This document shows, piece by piece, positions 35,701 through 44,894 of a stretch of 64,000 nt of DNA. Source of the DNA: DASRDB01 sp035652815 (GTDB lineage: Bacteria; Chloroflexota; Ktedonobacteria; Ktedonobacterales; Ktedonobacteraceae). The translations under genes were made by a program, and so were the position numbers. A model generated the notes under the pieces. The model saw only the letters and a list, made by a program, of their open reading frames with translations. It was not told where the DNA came from and did no database searches. Position 1 is the stretch's first letter. Every line of letters starts with the position of its first letter. The DNA lies in the NCBI GenBank assembly GCA_035652815.1, contig DASRDB010000018.1:1-64000 (forward strand). The letters are read 5' to 3'.

Positions 35701-36763
35701 GCAGATACACCAGCAAGCTGGACAATTCGATCATGCTATCGATGCCTACCAGATGGCTATGCGCGACAGTTCGCTCGAAGTGCTGGCCCGCACCAGTTCA
35801 GCGCAGTGCCTGCTGGCCCAGGGCAAGCCAGAGGCCGCCATCCAGCAACTTGAACAGGCGCTACAGATCGTCCGTTCCGGCGGCAAGGGCGCGGTCGAGC
35901 CGAGCGTGTGGGCGGCGCGTCCGCGTGAAGAAGGCGAGGAACACCAGGCCCCCGAAATCGAGATATCGATGCTGCTGGCGAAGACCTACGGGCGCGTCGG
36001 CAAGCAGGAGCAGATGCAGGCCATCCTGCGCCAGGTCAAGCAATCGACAGCCAACCGCGATGAAGTGTCGTCCGCGCTGGCTGAAATCTCGGCGCGCCAG
36101 GGCGATATCGATAGCGCGCTGCAAGAGTACATCGAGCTGGCGCAGTTCTATCGCAGCAAGCGCCAGACGGACAACGCGCTCAGCGTTCTGAAAGAGATGG
36201 TGCGCGTCGCGCCACAGGACCCGAGGGCGCACGCCGAACTCGGCGATATCTACATCTCTCGCGGACATCTCGAAGAGGGTATCGCTGAATTGCGCCTGCT
36301 GGCCGATATCTACCTGCGGCGCAACCGCATGGAGGAGGCAGGCGAGACCCTGTGGCGCATCGGCAACGTCTGCTCCGAAATGGGCAATCCCGACGAGGCC
36401 TTCATGAACCTGCGCCGCGCCGTCGATCTGCTGCCCAACAACATGGATCTGCTGCGCGAGATGGTCGCCTTTTGCTGGCAAACTAGCCGCACCCGCGAGG
36501 CAACGCAGTACCAGACCATCATCGCTCGCCACTACTTCGAGACGCACCAGGTCAAGGAGTCGGTCGCGGCCCTGCAACAGTTGATTGCCATCGACCGCAA
36601 CAACTTCGAGGCCTACGACATGCTCGGCCAGACCTACCAATCGGTCGGTGAATACGAGCAGGCCAGTCGCGTCTACAAGAACCTGGCAAAGGCCGACCCG
36701 AGCGGGACTATTGCCCGCGAACGGTTAGCCGCGCTGCAGGAACTGCGAGCGCAGAGCGCATAG
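32723..36763 (+). CDS. Large TPR-repeat scaffold protein
   Basis: About 1346 residues. The N-terminal TPR block (about 10-190, for example RWDSQWEEAAREYQRALAEF) and a second block (about 265-430) are joined by a Gly/Ser/Asn-rich linker. Residues about 440-715 are Pro/Gln/Ala-rich and certainly unstructured. A long C-terminal TPR array (about 720-1345) ends YEQASRVYKNLAKADPSG. There is no signal peptide or membrane helix. It could be a cytoplasmic scaffold. ATG 32723 was preferred (GAGGAAGAG upstream); ATG 32663 is in frame but has no ribosome site. A terminator follows directly. Confidence 0.8.
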   Translation: MPGNRQVFSTAMNAADRLRWDSQWEEAAREYQRALAEFPDDAAARGGLGFCYMQTKQWQKALDEYEHILSQDHSNVIALSKTAELYVILNRRDEAYKAYLHLAELYSQAGQGARAEAAWQKAVQLSPASPEPHERLAAYYFGKKDIAMMVQERLSAAQGYLLRNELASARAQCEQVLRIDANNTQAQQFLIQLRGQQPSGGLSQGAGTTSGPLAAMGTNTSDMVSNISGGNTSIMGNMGSAGNYGGGNPAVAAGGMQPASNRRITASQVTGVLRQAQTFQAQGRFTDAIDLCEQIIESGFDRPDARYFLGWLYQEQQRWDDAIRQFQTLLNDPDYALSCYYALGQCYRAKGDLRTATMHFDEAVDRVNLDALTVEESDQLVQLCQEAAEAHRQLGEQEQALTVYNALLGFLRSRGWNDKVAQVEFMLKQLQNTPVPQRPLTPPPGAQDATRVFNTDQPTMMQPQVADAATMAFTAPPVQPVAPQPAPPPVNPVVPSAPVSTSGLGELPDWLTGILNDADKTQLANKPPAPPAPVPPQVPAQPSVNMQPAAAEQTQVINMPTSSSWLTEGAQPNTTRQLPPEQPTMVQQPVAAQPTPFAPPPPLAPAQPQVPVAPAQPVVPVEASPAQPVQPVAAVQQPPVAPAPQPVQPAQPPVPAVPAVAAASTMEALVPPPVVPPVPAPEPPVAPAPTIPVPEQPIAPILQTPPAQTTGSAEELLSQIAGLSSKEGILQHVADSVLASTANLPENVRVQVIQSMQDIQRYIDHGLLTPAMEECLRIIDIAPQYLDVHQVLCEIYIRQGKVEQAITKYGILIDTFVVNGRIDDAIATYRRILQLEPNNLTYRVRLINLLSAHGHKEDLLRERTLAAESYLRLGYMDRALTELEQALQESPTSVPTRLNYALALQKLGRTSQAVAEYQRVLQVDPRNITALVRWHITMITGMGTSRATALEILSRIRWQLRGEGLRHYDMVIREYNSAAETYPNNFDVRFAQGQIHQQAGQFDHAIDAYQMAMRDSSLEVLARTSSAQCLLAQGKPEAAIQQLEQALQIVRSGGKGAVEPSVWAARPREEGEEHQAPEIEISMLLAKTYGRVGKQEQMQAILRQVKQSTANRDEVSSALAEISARQGDIDSALQEYIELAQFYRSKRQTDNALSVLKEMVRVAPQDPRAHAELGDIYISRGHLEEGIAELRLLADIYLRRNRMEEAGETLWRIGNVCSEMGNPDEAFMNLRRAVDLLPNNMDLLREMVAFCWQTSRTREATQYQTIIARHYFETHQVKESVAALQQLIAIDRNNFEAYDMLGQTYQSVGEYEQASRVYKNLAKADPSGTIARERLAALQELRAQSA

Positions 36764-36779
36764 ATGAAAAATAACCAGA

Positions 36780-36816
36780 GGTTTGATGTGCCGATTGGCA
36801 TGTCAAGCCTTTTTTT
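36780..36816 (+). terminator. Intrinsic terminator
   Basis: A 13-bp stem with three G-U pairs (GGTTTGATGTGCC / GGCATGTCAAGCC) and a GATT loop is followed by seven T. It ends the TPR-protein transcript. Confidence 0.85.
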
Positions 36817-37138
36817 GTGAGTCGAGGAATTATACCTGACATGATCCGGCACGAAGATATATCGTTTTTCCCGCACTCCTGCTCCCGGCTGTTTTTTTGA
36901 TAAAGATGCCCTGTCAGATCATAGCAAGCTCCTTTCGGGCGCAGCCCAGATGTACGCAAAAATAGTCTTCAGGCGATACTCCCTCTTTTCATGGGGGACA
37001 GGTGAAAGAGGTAGCTGGCTTGTCACAAGCATACCTGACAACCTGCCCGGTTGTCAAGTGTTTTGCCTGCATTGTTTGCTCAACCTGTTTTACCATTGAG
37101 GTCTATCTCTCTCGCAGAAACGGATTTTCTACAAAGAC

Positions 37139-37168
37139 TTGACAAACTGTTTTTTTCTTGTGTACAAT
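37139..37168 (+). promoter_or_regulatory. Near-consensus promoter for the RHS gene, followed by a long structured leader
   Basis: TTGACA (37139-37144) and TACAAT (37163-37168) are 18 bp apart. The transcript would have a leader of about 270 bases containing hairpins TTGCTC...GAGCAA (about 37190-37215), GTGAGG...CCTCAC (about 37309-37353) and CCTGTC-TACCTATT-GACAGG (37371-37390). No gene is seen in 36817-37138. Confidence 0.65.
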
Positions 37169-37448
37169 TGGTCCAGGTAATACTGCCGGCTTGCTCTTCG
37201 GGGGACGAGCAACAGCGAGGTGCCACCACTGTTCTCGATCGTTCTCTACTCGCTTTGTAGCGCGTCCATGCTCTTTGTTGGATTCATTCCGTCACGTCTA
37301 GCTCATGGTGAGGTCTGAATCAGGATCTACTGGTTCAGCAAGATGAGCCTCACGCTACCACCTTTTGGATCCTGTCTACCTATTGACAGGATGTACTACT
37401 CTTTTGTCGTGTGGGTCGTTTTGCTTTGCTGACATCTGGGGGCTGCCC

Positions 37449-40400
37449 ATGTTTTCGACACCTTCTCCCTGGCGCTCGCCGGGTGAGCGCTTGCCTGTTC
37501 GTCCACTGCGTAGACGTCACCGGGTTCCACTCGCGCTTCGGCTCTTGATCCTGTGTTTCTGCCTGCTGCTCTGCTCAGCATTTCTGGCCGATTGGAGCTT
37601 CCTGGCACGCCTGGCTGAGGCCGCCGGGTTGGGCACGCGCCCGGCGGCCTCCTCCAACCTGACCTTCCAGCAGTTTCTCAAAGAGGGTCGGCGCGACCAT
37701 GTCTATCATGGGCCGCTCGTGCTTCCTGCCAACATGCCGAACGGACCTCAACCTACCCATACGACCAGTCTTTCCCAGCTTCCTCCCAGCGCGGAGCCGC
37801 CGACAATGAAGCCGATCAGCCAGCCGCTCTCGACCGCCTTTGTGAGCGGTGGTACGGGAGCAACCGGCCTGGACCTGCCTGGCAGCGACGGACGGCTGGA
37901 AGTGCTGGTGCCAGCGGGGGTGTTTGACCTCTCCAAAGCGTGTGTGGCCAGTGGTGGGCCTCCCAGCGGCACCCTCACCCTGCAACTGACCCAGCTTCAT
38001 GGGCGCTACGTAGGCCAGATGAATGTGCTGGGCAGCTACAGCCTGCAACTGGTCGATAGCAAGGGACAGGTGGTGAGTGGTGTCCGGCTCAAAGCCACCA
38101 TCACGATTCGCTATCACTATACCCAGAGCCTGCTCGATAGCCTCGACCTGGATCCTGGTCATCTGCTGCTCACCTGGCCAACACTCATTGCCCAGGCTTT
38201 GCAGGCGCACCAGCCGACGACGGGCTACCAACTGGCCCTGCACAACGATGCCGCCACCCACACGCTCAGCACCACCAGTTCCATCTTTGGTCCTGGCCCC
38301 TTTGACATGAGTGGCGAGCCGCAGAACCAGAGTCCGCCCACCCTACACCTGCCCGGCGTGCAGGGCAACTCGGGGCAATTTACCTACAGCTATCCCCTGC
38401 TCGTGCCTCCCGGCCCCAACGGTTTTGGCCCGCAACTCATCCTGTCGTATTCGAGTTCGGGCCCCAACGAGCGACACGAACCGACGACACCTGCCCGGGC
38501 CGAGGGCGATGGGTGGACCCTCTCGCTGGGGTCAATTACCGAGGAATACTACAGCCCGACCAGCACCACCTACTATTTTTTGAATGGCGTGGCAGGGGTC
38601 GGCGACCGGTTGATTCCCACCGGCTCGAATAACCTGTTCGATACCCAGCACATTTCCTACCTGCGCATCCAGCAACAAAATGTGGGTCAGAACAACACCT
38701 GTTTCCACGTGTGGGACAAATCCGGGACGTATTACGAACTGGGGTGTACCCCGGACTCGCTACAATACTGGGTGGATAGCAGCGGCACCCAGCATGACTA
38801 TCGCTGGGATGTCAACAAGATCATTGCTCCCAACGAGGGTGCAAACGCTGGCACCTATCGCATCATGCTCATCTCGTATGTGCAGGACAGCGATACCGAT
38901 CCCTCGACCGGGCATACCGCCATTCGCGATGCCGCCCTCAAGCAGGTCATCTACGGGACGGGCAGTACCACCAGCGTGAGCAGCGTCGATGGCACCATCG
39001 ATTTTTTCTATCACGGCCCCAACACCATCTCGTCCCAGAGTGGCGACTCGTCTACGACCAACACCTGGGTCACGGCCTATGGCAGCAACTACAACTGCGC
39101 GAAAGCGCCGCCGACCACGACGACGTTGCGCTGCGACGACCCGGTGACCTTTGGTTCCAACGCCTACCCGCCCACCGTCATGAGTACGCTCACCCTGGAC
39201 AGTGTGGTCAGCTATCTTGGCACCGACGCCAGTTCCAGCTCCAAAGACGAGCGTTACAGCTTCAGCTATAGCTATAACAGCTTCAAAGACAACCCGTTCT
39301 CGTCTTGTTACGATCCGTACACACTCATCGAGGAATACTGCGCGGGTGAACACTTGCTGATGAGTGTGACGCCCACCGTTTACCAGAACAATGCAGCCAA
39401 CACCCTTAAGGGCGTTACCTTTGGCTATACCAGCCCGCTGCAGAATACCTACTACGATAGCACCGTAAAAACGCAGAACGGTTCGCAGCAGTTCACCGCC
39501 CAGAACTACTGGCAGTACCTCAACTTCTACGAAGACCTGGAAACCGGCAGTGGGGGCAAGATCAGTTGGGCGCGCGCCTACAACAATACGGATGGCACCC
39601 CAACGCGCAAGGACAACCAGGGCAACGTCACCGATGATCGCTACGATGCGCTCTACTGCACCAACTACCCCGGTGACTGCTCCCAGAGCAGCTACAGCGG
39701 GCACTACGCCCATCCTGACGACCATGCCTGGAGCGAGCAGGTGGTGACGAGTATCACGCTGCTGGGGACCGATAGCAGCGCGAGCGCTCTCTCGCAGGCC
39801 ACCATCACCTACAGTTACTACCGACTGGCTAAGACCGGGCAGTGGAATGGCAAGAGTACCTACTGCTATCCCGACCAGAACAACCAGGAGCAGGACTGTG
39901 TCGGCGATAACTGGCTGCCGAGCGGTGATGGCGATTTCCGCGATTACTACCATGCCGAGTACGAGGGCTTTGCCCAGGTCTGGACCACCAGCCCGGCAGG
40001 CGATCTGTCGGTCGGGTATTACTACACCTCGGAGGGCTGGTATACCCCCTGGTCGGACTATCAGAACTACGAGGGCGGCACGCTCTACCAGCAGGAGCAG
40101 TACAGCGGCAACAGCTACAACGCGGCGAATTTGCTGGCCCGCACGACGGAGACCTACGCCAATAACTCGAATGCCTGTCGCTCGACCTCGGGCACTTTCC
40201 CGGCTTGCGAGGTGGTGCTGCTCTCCACCCAGACCAGCGACTACGAACTGACCAACAATTCCAGTCCGCCCTCGCTGACCACCAGTTACACCTACGACGA
40301 CTACACCACGAGCGGCGGGTTAAAAGGCTCAGGAGTCTATCATAATCTGACCCAGCAGACCATTTCCGGCACCAACCTGCTGCCCGCCTCGCTCTATCCC

Positions 40401-43400
40401 CTGACCGAGCAATGGAGCTACACGCCCAACGACCAGACAACCTCCGGCTCGCCCTCGTGGACGTATTACACGGTCAACAAGCCCACCCACAGCGAACTGG
40501 ATGACGCCAGTGGGCACAGCTGGCAGTGTACCGACATCACCTACGATGAGAACAGCGGCAACTCGCTTCCGGCGGCAGGCTGGCCCACCACCGTTAAGCT
40601 CTACACGAGCGCCAACTGCACCAGTCCGCGTGGCTCGCCCAAAGTCACCACCTACACCGGTTACGACAATCTGGGCAATGTGGTGGCGAGTGTCGATGGC
40701 CTGGGCGCGGCGAACTCCTCGCTCTATTCGGGCAAGGGCTGTACGCTTTCCACCGCGCCTGCCATCTTCACCACCGCCTGGGGCCTTCCCCGTTATACGT
40801 CCTGCCGTGTCTACGATAGCTATGAGGCGCAGCCGACGAAGCTGACCAATGCCTTCGGGCAGAGCAGCACCATCAGCTATGATTATACACAGGGGGCGCT
40901 GCCGACCAGCGTGCAGGATGCCAATGGGCAGACCACCTCGATCGCCTATAGCTATCCAGGGGGCAATCCCACCACGCAGACGATGCTCCCCCTGCACAGT
41001 GGCAGCTATACGGACAAGACGCAGCGAACTTCGACCTGCACCAACACCAGCACCTTGCCCTGCTATGAAGCAGATAGCTCGACCTACCAGTACAACACGG
41101 TGGAGAGCGAGTCGTTCTACGATCAGCAGGGTCGCCTGGTCGAGACGCGCACTCCTGGACCCAGTTCCGGCTATGATACCGTCACCATCACGACCTACAA
41201 CGACCAGGCGCATACCGCCTGGCAGAGCGTGCCCTTCGAAGTGGCGCATGGGACGGGCTGGATTGATCCCAATGGAGCCAAAGACTACCAGGGGGTTGCG
41301 CCCGGCGGCACCGTGAGCTTCTCCGACGCGCTGGGCCGGGTACTCGCGGTGCAGGACCCATTGTTTGGACAGGGCCAGGATGGCATTGCTTGCTCGGCCA
41401 CGCTCTCCGGCAATTATACCGCCTGCACCAACTATAGTCTGGGCACCGTCAATGGCGACAGCCACACCTATGTCTCCATCACGGGGGTCGATCCCAACCA
41501 GCACGTGACGATTTCCTACGCCGACGCGCTGGGCCGTACCGTCTATGTGCGCTATCAAAGTGGTCGCTATGGCGGGACGCTGACCACCAACGAGAAAAAA
41601 GACCTTCAGTACAATCCGCTGAACGAGGCGACTTCGGTGGTCGTCCATGATCTGGCCCCGCAAAGTGGGCAGAGCGTGACCAGTATCACCACCAGCGCCA
41701 GCTATAACGATCTGGGCTGGCTCTCCTCGCTCTCCGACCCCGATCGCGGCTCGCACAGCTACACCTACGACCAGAACGGGCAACTGATCGAGGACGTGTC
41801 GGGTTCGCGCACCATCGGCTACGTCTATGACCTGTTAGGGCGTGTGGGCTGCGTAGAGGACGCTTATCCCTCCTACAGCCCAACGGGTGCGTGTACCAGC
41901 GGCGCGCATCCCTACATCCAGAACACCTACGACAGTTCGCAACTGGGCACCCAGGGCAGCACCGACTTTCCGGTCGGGCGGCTCACGAAGAGCGTGGCGA
42001 CGACCTACTTCCCCGATGGCTCCTCGGGCACCGTCACCAACCTCTACCAGCACGACCAGCGTGGGCGTCTGGTGACGGAACAACTGCAACTGGGCTTGCC
42101 GAGCGGGTGGAATGTGACGACGACGCTGCCCACCTACCAGGTAGCGCAGAGTTACAACGACGCGGATCAACCCACCACCACGACCACCAGTACGAACCCA
42201 GCAGGGCAGGGCTACACGGCCACACACCTGTATGACAGCACGATGGGAGCGCTCACCGGATTGAGCAACGGCAGCGCCACCCTGGCCACCCTGGTCTACA
42301 ACTCGCGCGCCCAACTGGATACGATCAACTTCCAGACCTCAAGTGGCGGGGCGCTGGCCTCCGAGCAGTTCTCCTACGATGCCAACCTGCGGCCCACTGG
42401 CACCAATGGAGCATGGCTCAGTGGCAGCGGCAACAGCGGAACACTGTTTGCTCAATCCCGTAGCTATGACCCGGCAGGGAACGTGACCAGCCTGACCACG
42501 ACTGAAGCGGCTGTGACCGGGCAGAGCAGCACGGGCGGCAGCGAGACGCAAAACTTCTGCTACGACGAACAGAACCGGCTGGTGTGGGCGGGCAACTCCG
42601 GCACCCAACCGTCAGCAGGGAATGGCACCTGTGGCAGTGGTACACTCTCCAATAGTCTCAATGGAGCTGCTTACAACAACAGCTACGTCTACACGCACCT
42701 GGGCCAGCTCTGGCAGGGACCGCTCAACGGTGGCAGCACAAGTTACCAGTACCTCTACTGCAACACGCAGCCGCATCAACTGAGTGGCGTCTATGCGGCA
42801 GGGAGTACCTGCTCTTCCAAGAACGGCGCGGTCTACACAACCGGATATGACAACTGGGGCAATGTGACCAGTCGCACGTATAGCAACACCACCGCCACCC
42901 CGTCCTACGACCTGTTCGACCACCTGACGCAGTGGTACGTGAGCGCCACCAACCAGGAACAGTACCTCTATGACGCCTCGGGTGAACGGGTGTTGCGCCG
43001 GTCCACCACTGGCACCGGCACCACCATAACGGTCTACGCCTTCGGCCTGGAGGATCACCAGTACAGCGGCTCGGGCACCAACCAGGCCAATACCTACTAT
43101 TACACACTGGCGGGCCGCTTAATTGGGGCTCTGGATAGTAATGGAACCATCTTCTACCTGACGGACGAACTGGGCAGTGTGCTGAGTAGCTTCACCAACG
43201 CGGCTGGCGGGGCCTCGGTCAAAGCTGATCAGGTCTTTGGGCCGTATGGGAACGCGCGCTACAATGCTGGCACGTTCAACACCGCCAAAGGCTTTACCGG
43301 GCAGTACAATGATGGGCTGACGGGGTTGGACTACTACGGGGCGCGCTATTATGACCCGGTCGTGGGGGTGTTTCTGTCGGCCGATACGGTGCAGGGCAAT

Positions 43401-44753
43401 CCCTCGGGCGATAATCCGTATGCCTATGTGGGTGGGAACCCGGAGACGTTTAGTGATCCAACAGGACATTTGCAGGCACCCGACTTGTTAATCAGTGAGG
43501 GAGCACCAGACATTACTGGCAGTGGGGGTGGTGGCATTTCGTTCACCGTAGATTCCAGCACCATTAAAGCACTGATAATTGGGGTGGCTGTGTGGTGGCA
43601 AAGGATGATGACCGGACAAACTCCACAATTCCCCACACCACCTGCTCAGCATCCAACATCTTCTTCTCCTGGCCCGATGTTCCAATACCCGGTAGGTGCG
43701 AATGCAGCGGTGCTGGCGGCTCATCATCTGCCGACTCCCACGGATCCAATGGTAGAGAATGGGCCGGGACCTTACCATCCAGCAGGCCAAAGTGGACCTG
43801 GTTCCTCTAATCCTCCTGCTCTTCAACCGGGCGGGAATGGAAGCGGAATGCGACCACCTATTCCAGTAGCAGCGCCTGGAGGATTCTGTAGTTTCACCTC
43901 GGATACCTCTGTTGCCACAGATCATGGTGAACAAGCCATTGGCAAACTGCACGTCGGCGACAAGGTATGGGCGTATAATCCGAAGACGCACAAGATGGAA
44001 TTACAACCCATCCTGCACGTCTGGACGCATACGGATAACGACCTGGTGGATGTCACGATTACGACGACCACCCCTGCCCACAACGGCAAAGCCGCCACGC
44101 GCGAGAACGAAGTGGTGCATACGACCAGCGAACACCCCTTCTTAACTGCTGAAAAAGGCTTTGTTGCCGCAAGCAAGCTTAAGGTTGGGATGCATGTGCT
44201 ACGCGCGGATGGGACCGTCGGCGTGGTGACAGGATGGAAGCTTGTCCACGGCAAGAAGACGATGTACAATTTGGAGGTCGCCCAGGATCACACCTTTGCG
44301 GTGGGACAGGGAAAGTGGGTGGTGCATAATGAGTGTGGCCCTAGAGATAGGCAGCTTCTCCGACAGAACCTTGAAAATGCAGGAGTAACCATTGAAGATG
44401 GACAACAGGCCCACCATGTCATTCCTTGTAAGTTTAACACACATAACTTGGTTAAAGCAGCGGGAAATCAATTTGATATTAACGCTGATTATAACGGAAG
44501 GGTTATGTGGGATACTTATCATCGAATGGAAGCTTTGTATGATATGGATCCCTATCATGCATCTCACTACAGCTATAATTTGCGGGTTGAGGGCATGCTA
44601 GATAATGCATGGCAAAGTTTATCAGCAACAGGACCTGTTACTCCAGCAAGGGCAGCTAACGCATTAATGGGTATAATCGATCAGCTGAACCAGTGGATTG
44701 ATACTCTGGGATGGTTAGGTACCCTAGGGGGAGCAGCCTGTCGTCTATACTAA
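37449..44753 (+). CDS. RHS polymorphic toxin with Hint and AHH nuclease domains
   Basis: About 2434 residues. A basic N-terminus is followed by a membrane or signal helix (about 27-45). Next come an SpvB-like stretch (about 300-400: TYSYPLLVPPGPNGFGPQL) and RHS/YD repeats. The RHS core ends at about 2005 (GLDYYGARYYDPVVGVFLSA, then NPYAYVGGNPETFSDPTGH). A Hint domain (2147-2294) begins at Cys2147, has the TSEHPFLT block and ends VVHN. The tip (2295-2434) carries QAHHVIP (His2322, His2323), typical of AHH HNH/Endo VII-like nucleases. The shell encloses the toxin and Hint probably releases it. ATG 37449 after TGGGGG was preferred; a TTG frame extends to 37365. The tip is AT-rich compared with the shell. 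Confidence 0.92.
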   Translation: MFSTPSPWRSPGERLPVRPLRRRHRVPLALRLLILCFCLLLCSAFLADWSFLARLAEAAGLGTRPAASSNLTFQQFLKEGRRDHVYHGPLVLPANMPNGPQPTHTTSLSQLPPSAEPPTMKPISQPLSTAFVSGGTGATGLDLPGSDGRLEVLVPAGVFDLSKACVASGGPPSGTLTLQLTQLHGRYVGQMNVLGSYSLQLVDSKGQVVSGVRLKATITIRYHYTQSLLDSLDLDPGHLLLTWPTLIAQALQAHQPTTGYQLALHNDAATHTLSTTSSIFGPGPFDMSGEPQNQSPPTLHLPGVQGNSGQFTYSYPLLVPPGPNGFGPQLILSYSSSGPNERHEPTTPARAEGDGWTLSLGSITEEYYSPTSTTYYFLNGVAGVGDRLIPTGSNNLFDTQHISYLRIQQQNVGQNNTCFHVWDKSGTYYELGCTPDSLQYWVDSSGTQHDYRWDVNKIIAPNEGANAGTYRIMLISYVQDSDTDPSTGHTAIRDAALKQVIYGTGSTTSVSSVDGTIDFFYHGPNTISSQSGDSSTTNTWVTAYGSNYNCAKAPPTTTTLRCDDPVTFGSNAYPPTVMSTLTLDSVVSYLGTDASSSSKDERYSFSYSYNSFKDNPFSSCYDPYTLIEEYCAGEHLLMSVTPTVYQNNAANTLKGVTFGYTSPLQNTYYDSTVKTQNGSQQFTAQNYWQYLNFYEDLETGSGGKISWARAYNNTDGTPTRKDNQGNVTDDRYDALYCTNYPGDCSQSSYSGHYAHPDDHAWSEQVVTSITLLGTDSSASALSQATITYSYYRLAKTGQWNGKSTYCYPDQNNQEQDCVGDNWLPSGDGDFRDYYHAEYEGFAQVWTTSPAGDLSVGYYYTSEGWYTPWSDYQNYEGGTLYQQEQYSGNSYNAANLLARTTETYANNSNACRSTSGTFPACEVVLLSTQTSDYELTNNSSPPSLTTSYTYDDYTTSGGLKGSGVYHNLTQQTISGTNLLPASLYPLTEQWSYTPNDQTTSGSPSWTYYTVNKPTHSELDDASGHSWQCTDITYDENSGNSLPAAGWPTTVKLYTSANCTSPRGSPKVTTYTGYDNLGNVVASVDGLGAANSSLYSGKGCTLSTAPAIFTTAWGLPRYTSCRVYDSYEAQPTKLTNAFGQSSTISYDYTQGALPTSVQDANGQTTSIAYSYPGGNPTTQTMLPLHSGSYTDKTQRTSTCTNTSTLPCYEADSSTYQYNTVESESFYDQQGRLVETRTPGPSSGYDTVTITTYNDQAHTAWQSVPFEVAHGTGWIDPNGAKDYQGVAPGGTVSFSDALGRVLAVQDPLFGQGQDGIACSATLSGNYTACTNYSLGTVNGDSHTYVSITGVDPNQHVTISYADALGRTVYVRYQSGRYGGTLTTNEKKDLQYNPLNEATSVVVHDLAPQSGQSVTSITTSASYNDLGWLSSLSDPDRGSHSYTYDQNGQLIEDVSGSRTIGYVYDLLGRVGCVEDAYPSYSPTGACTSGAHPYIQNTYDSSQLGTQGSTDFPVGRLTKSVATTYFPDGSSGTVTNLYQHDQRGRLVTEQLQLGLPSGWNVTTTLPTYQVAQSYNDADQPTTTTTSTNPAGQGYTATHLYDSTMGALTGLSNGSATLATLVYNSRAQLDTINFQTSSGGALASEQFSYDANLRPTGTNGAWLSGSGNSGTLFAQSRSYDPAGNVTSLTTTEAAVTGQSSTGGSETQNFCYDEQNRLVWAGNSGTQPSAGNGTCGSGTLSNSLNGAAYNNSYVYTHLGQLWQGPLNGGSTSYQYLYCNTQPHQLSGVYAAGSTCSSKNGAVYTTGYDNWGNVTSRTYSNTTATPSYDLFDHLTQWYVSATNQEQYLYDASGERVLRRSTTGTGTTITVYAFGLEDHQYSGSGTNQANTYYYTLAGRLIGALDSNGTIFYLTDELGSVLSSFTNAAGGASVKADQVFGPYGNARYNAGTFNTAKGFTGQYNDGLTGLDYYGARYYDPVVGVFLSADTVQGNPSGDNPYAYVGGNPETFSDPTGHLQAPDLLISEGAPDITGSGGGGISFTVDSSTIKALIIGVAVWWQRMMTGQTPQFPTPPAQHPTSSSPGPMFQYPVGANAAVLAAHHLPTPTDPMVENGPGPYHPAGQSGPGSSNPPALQPGGNGSGMRPPIPVAAPGGFCSFTSDTSVATDHGEQAIGKLHVGDKVWAYNPKTHKMELQPILHVWTHTDNDLVDVTITTTTPAHNGKAATRENEVVHTTSEHPFLTAEKGFVAASKLKVGMHVLRADGTVGVVTGWKLVHGKKTMYNLEVAQDHTFAVGQGKWVVHNECGPRDRQLLRQNLENAGVTIEDGQQAHHVIPCKFNTHNLVKAAGNQFDINADYNGRVMWDTYHRMEALYDMDPYHASHYSYNLRVEGMLDNAWQSLSATGPVTPARAANALMGIIDQLNQWIDTLGWLGTLGGAACRLY

Positions 44754-44765
44754 ACTGCTTTCTTG

Positions 44766-44801
44766 GAGGGATTTCTTGCCAAACTTGGCAAGAAATCCCT
44801 C
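44766..44801 (+). terminator. Strong hairpin after the RHS gene
   Basis: GAGGGATTTCTTGCC (44766-44780) pairs perfectly with GGCAAGAAATCCCTC (44787-44801) around AAACTT, starting 13 bases after the stop codon. There is no T-run after it, so it may act as an RNA-stabilising 3' end rather than an intrinsic terminator. Confidence 0.6.
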
Positions 44802-44894
44802 TGGGGTCATTCAAAGGTGTTCTGGCTGTAAAAAATTACAGTGAGTATTGATGCCTGATAAAGAGTAAGCAAAAGGAGAAATTAATCGAGTACC

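Noticed and set aside
37365..37448. TTG-started extension of the RHS protein
   Set aside because: It overlaps a hairpin leader and would put 28 Cys-rich residues before an otherwise normal basic N-terminus and membrane helix. ATG 37449 has a better ribosome site.
38760..41783. Two long minus-strand frames (38760-39953 and 40329-41783) opposite the RHS gene
   Set aside because: They are antisense to strongly supported RHS coding sequence and exist because of its GC-rich codon use. They have no ribosome sites and a low-complexity Val/Gly/Arg composition.
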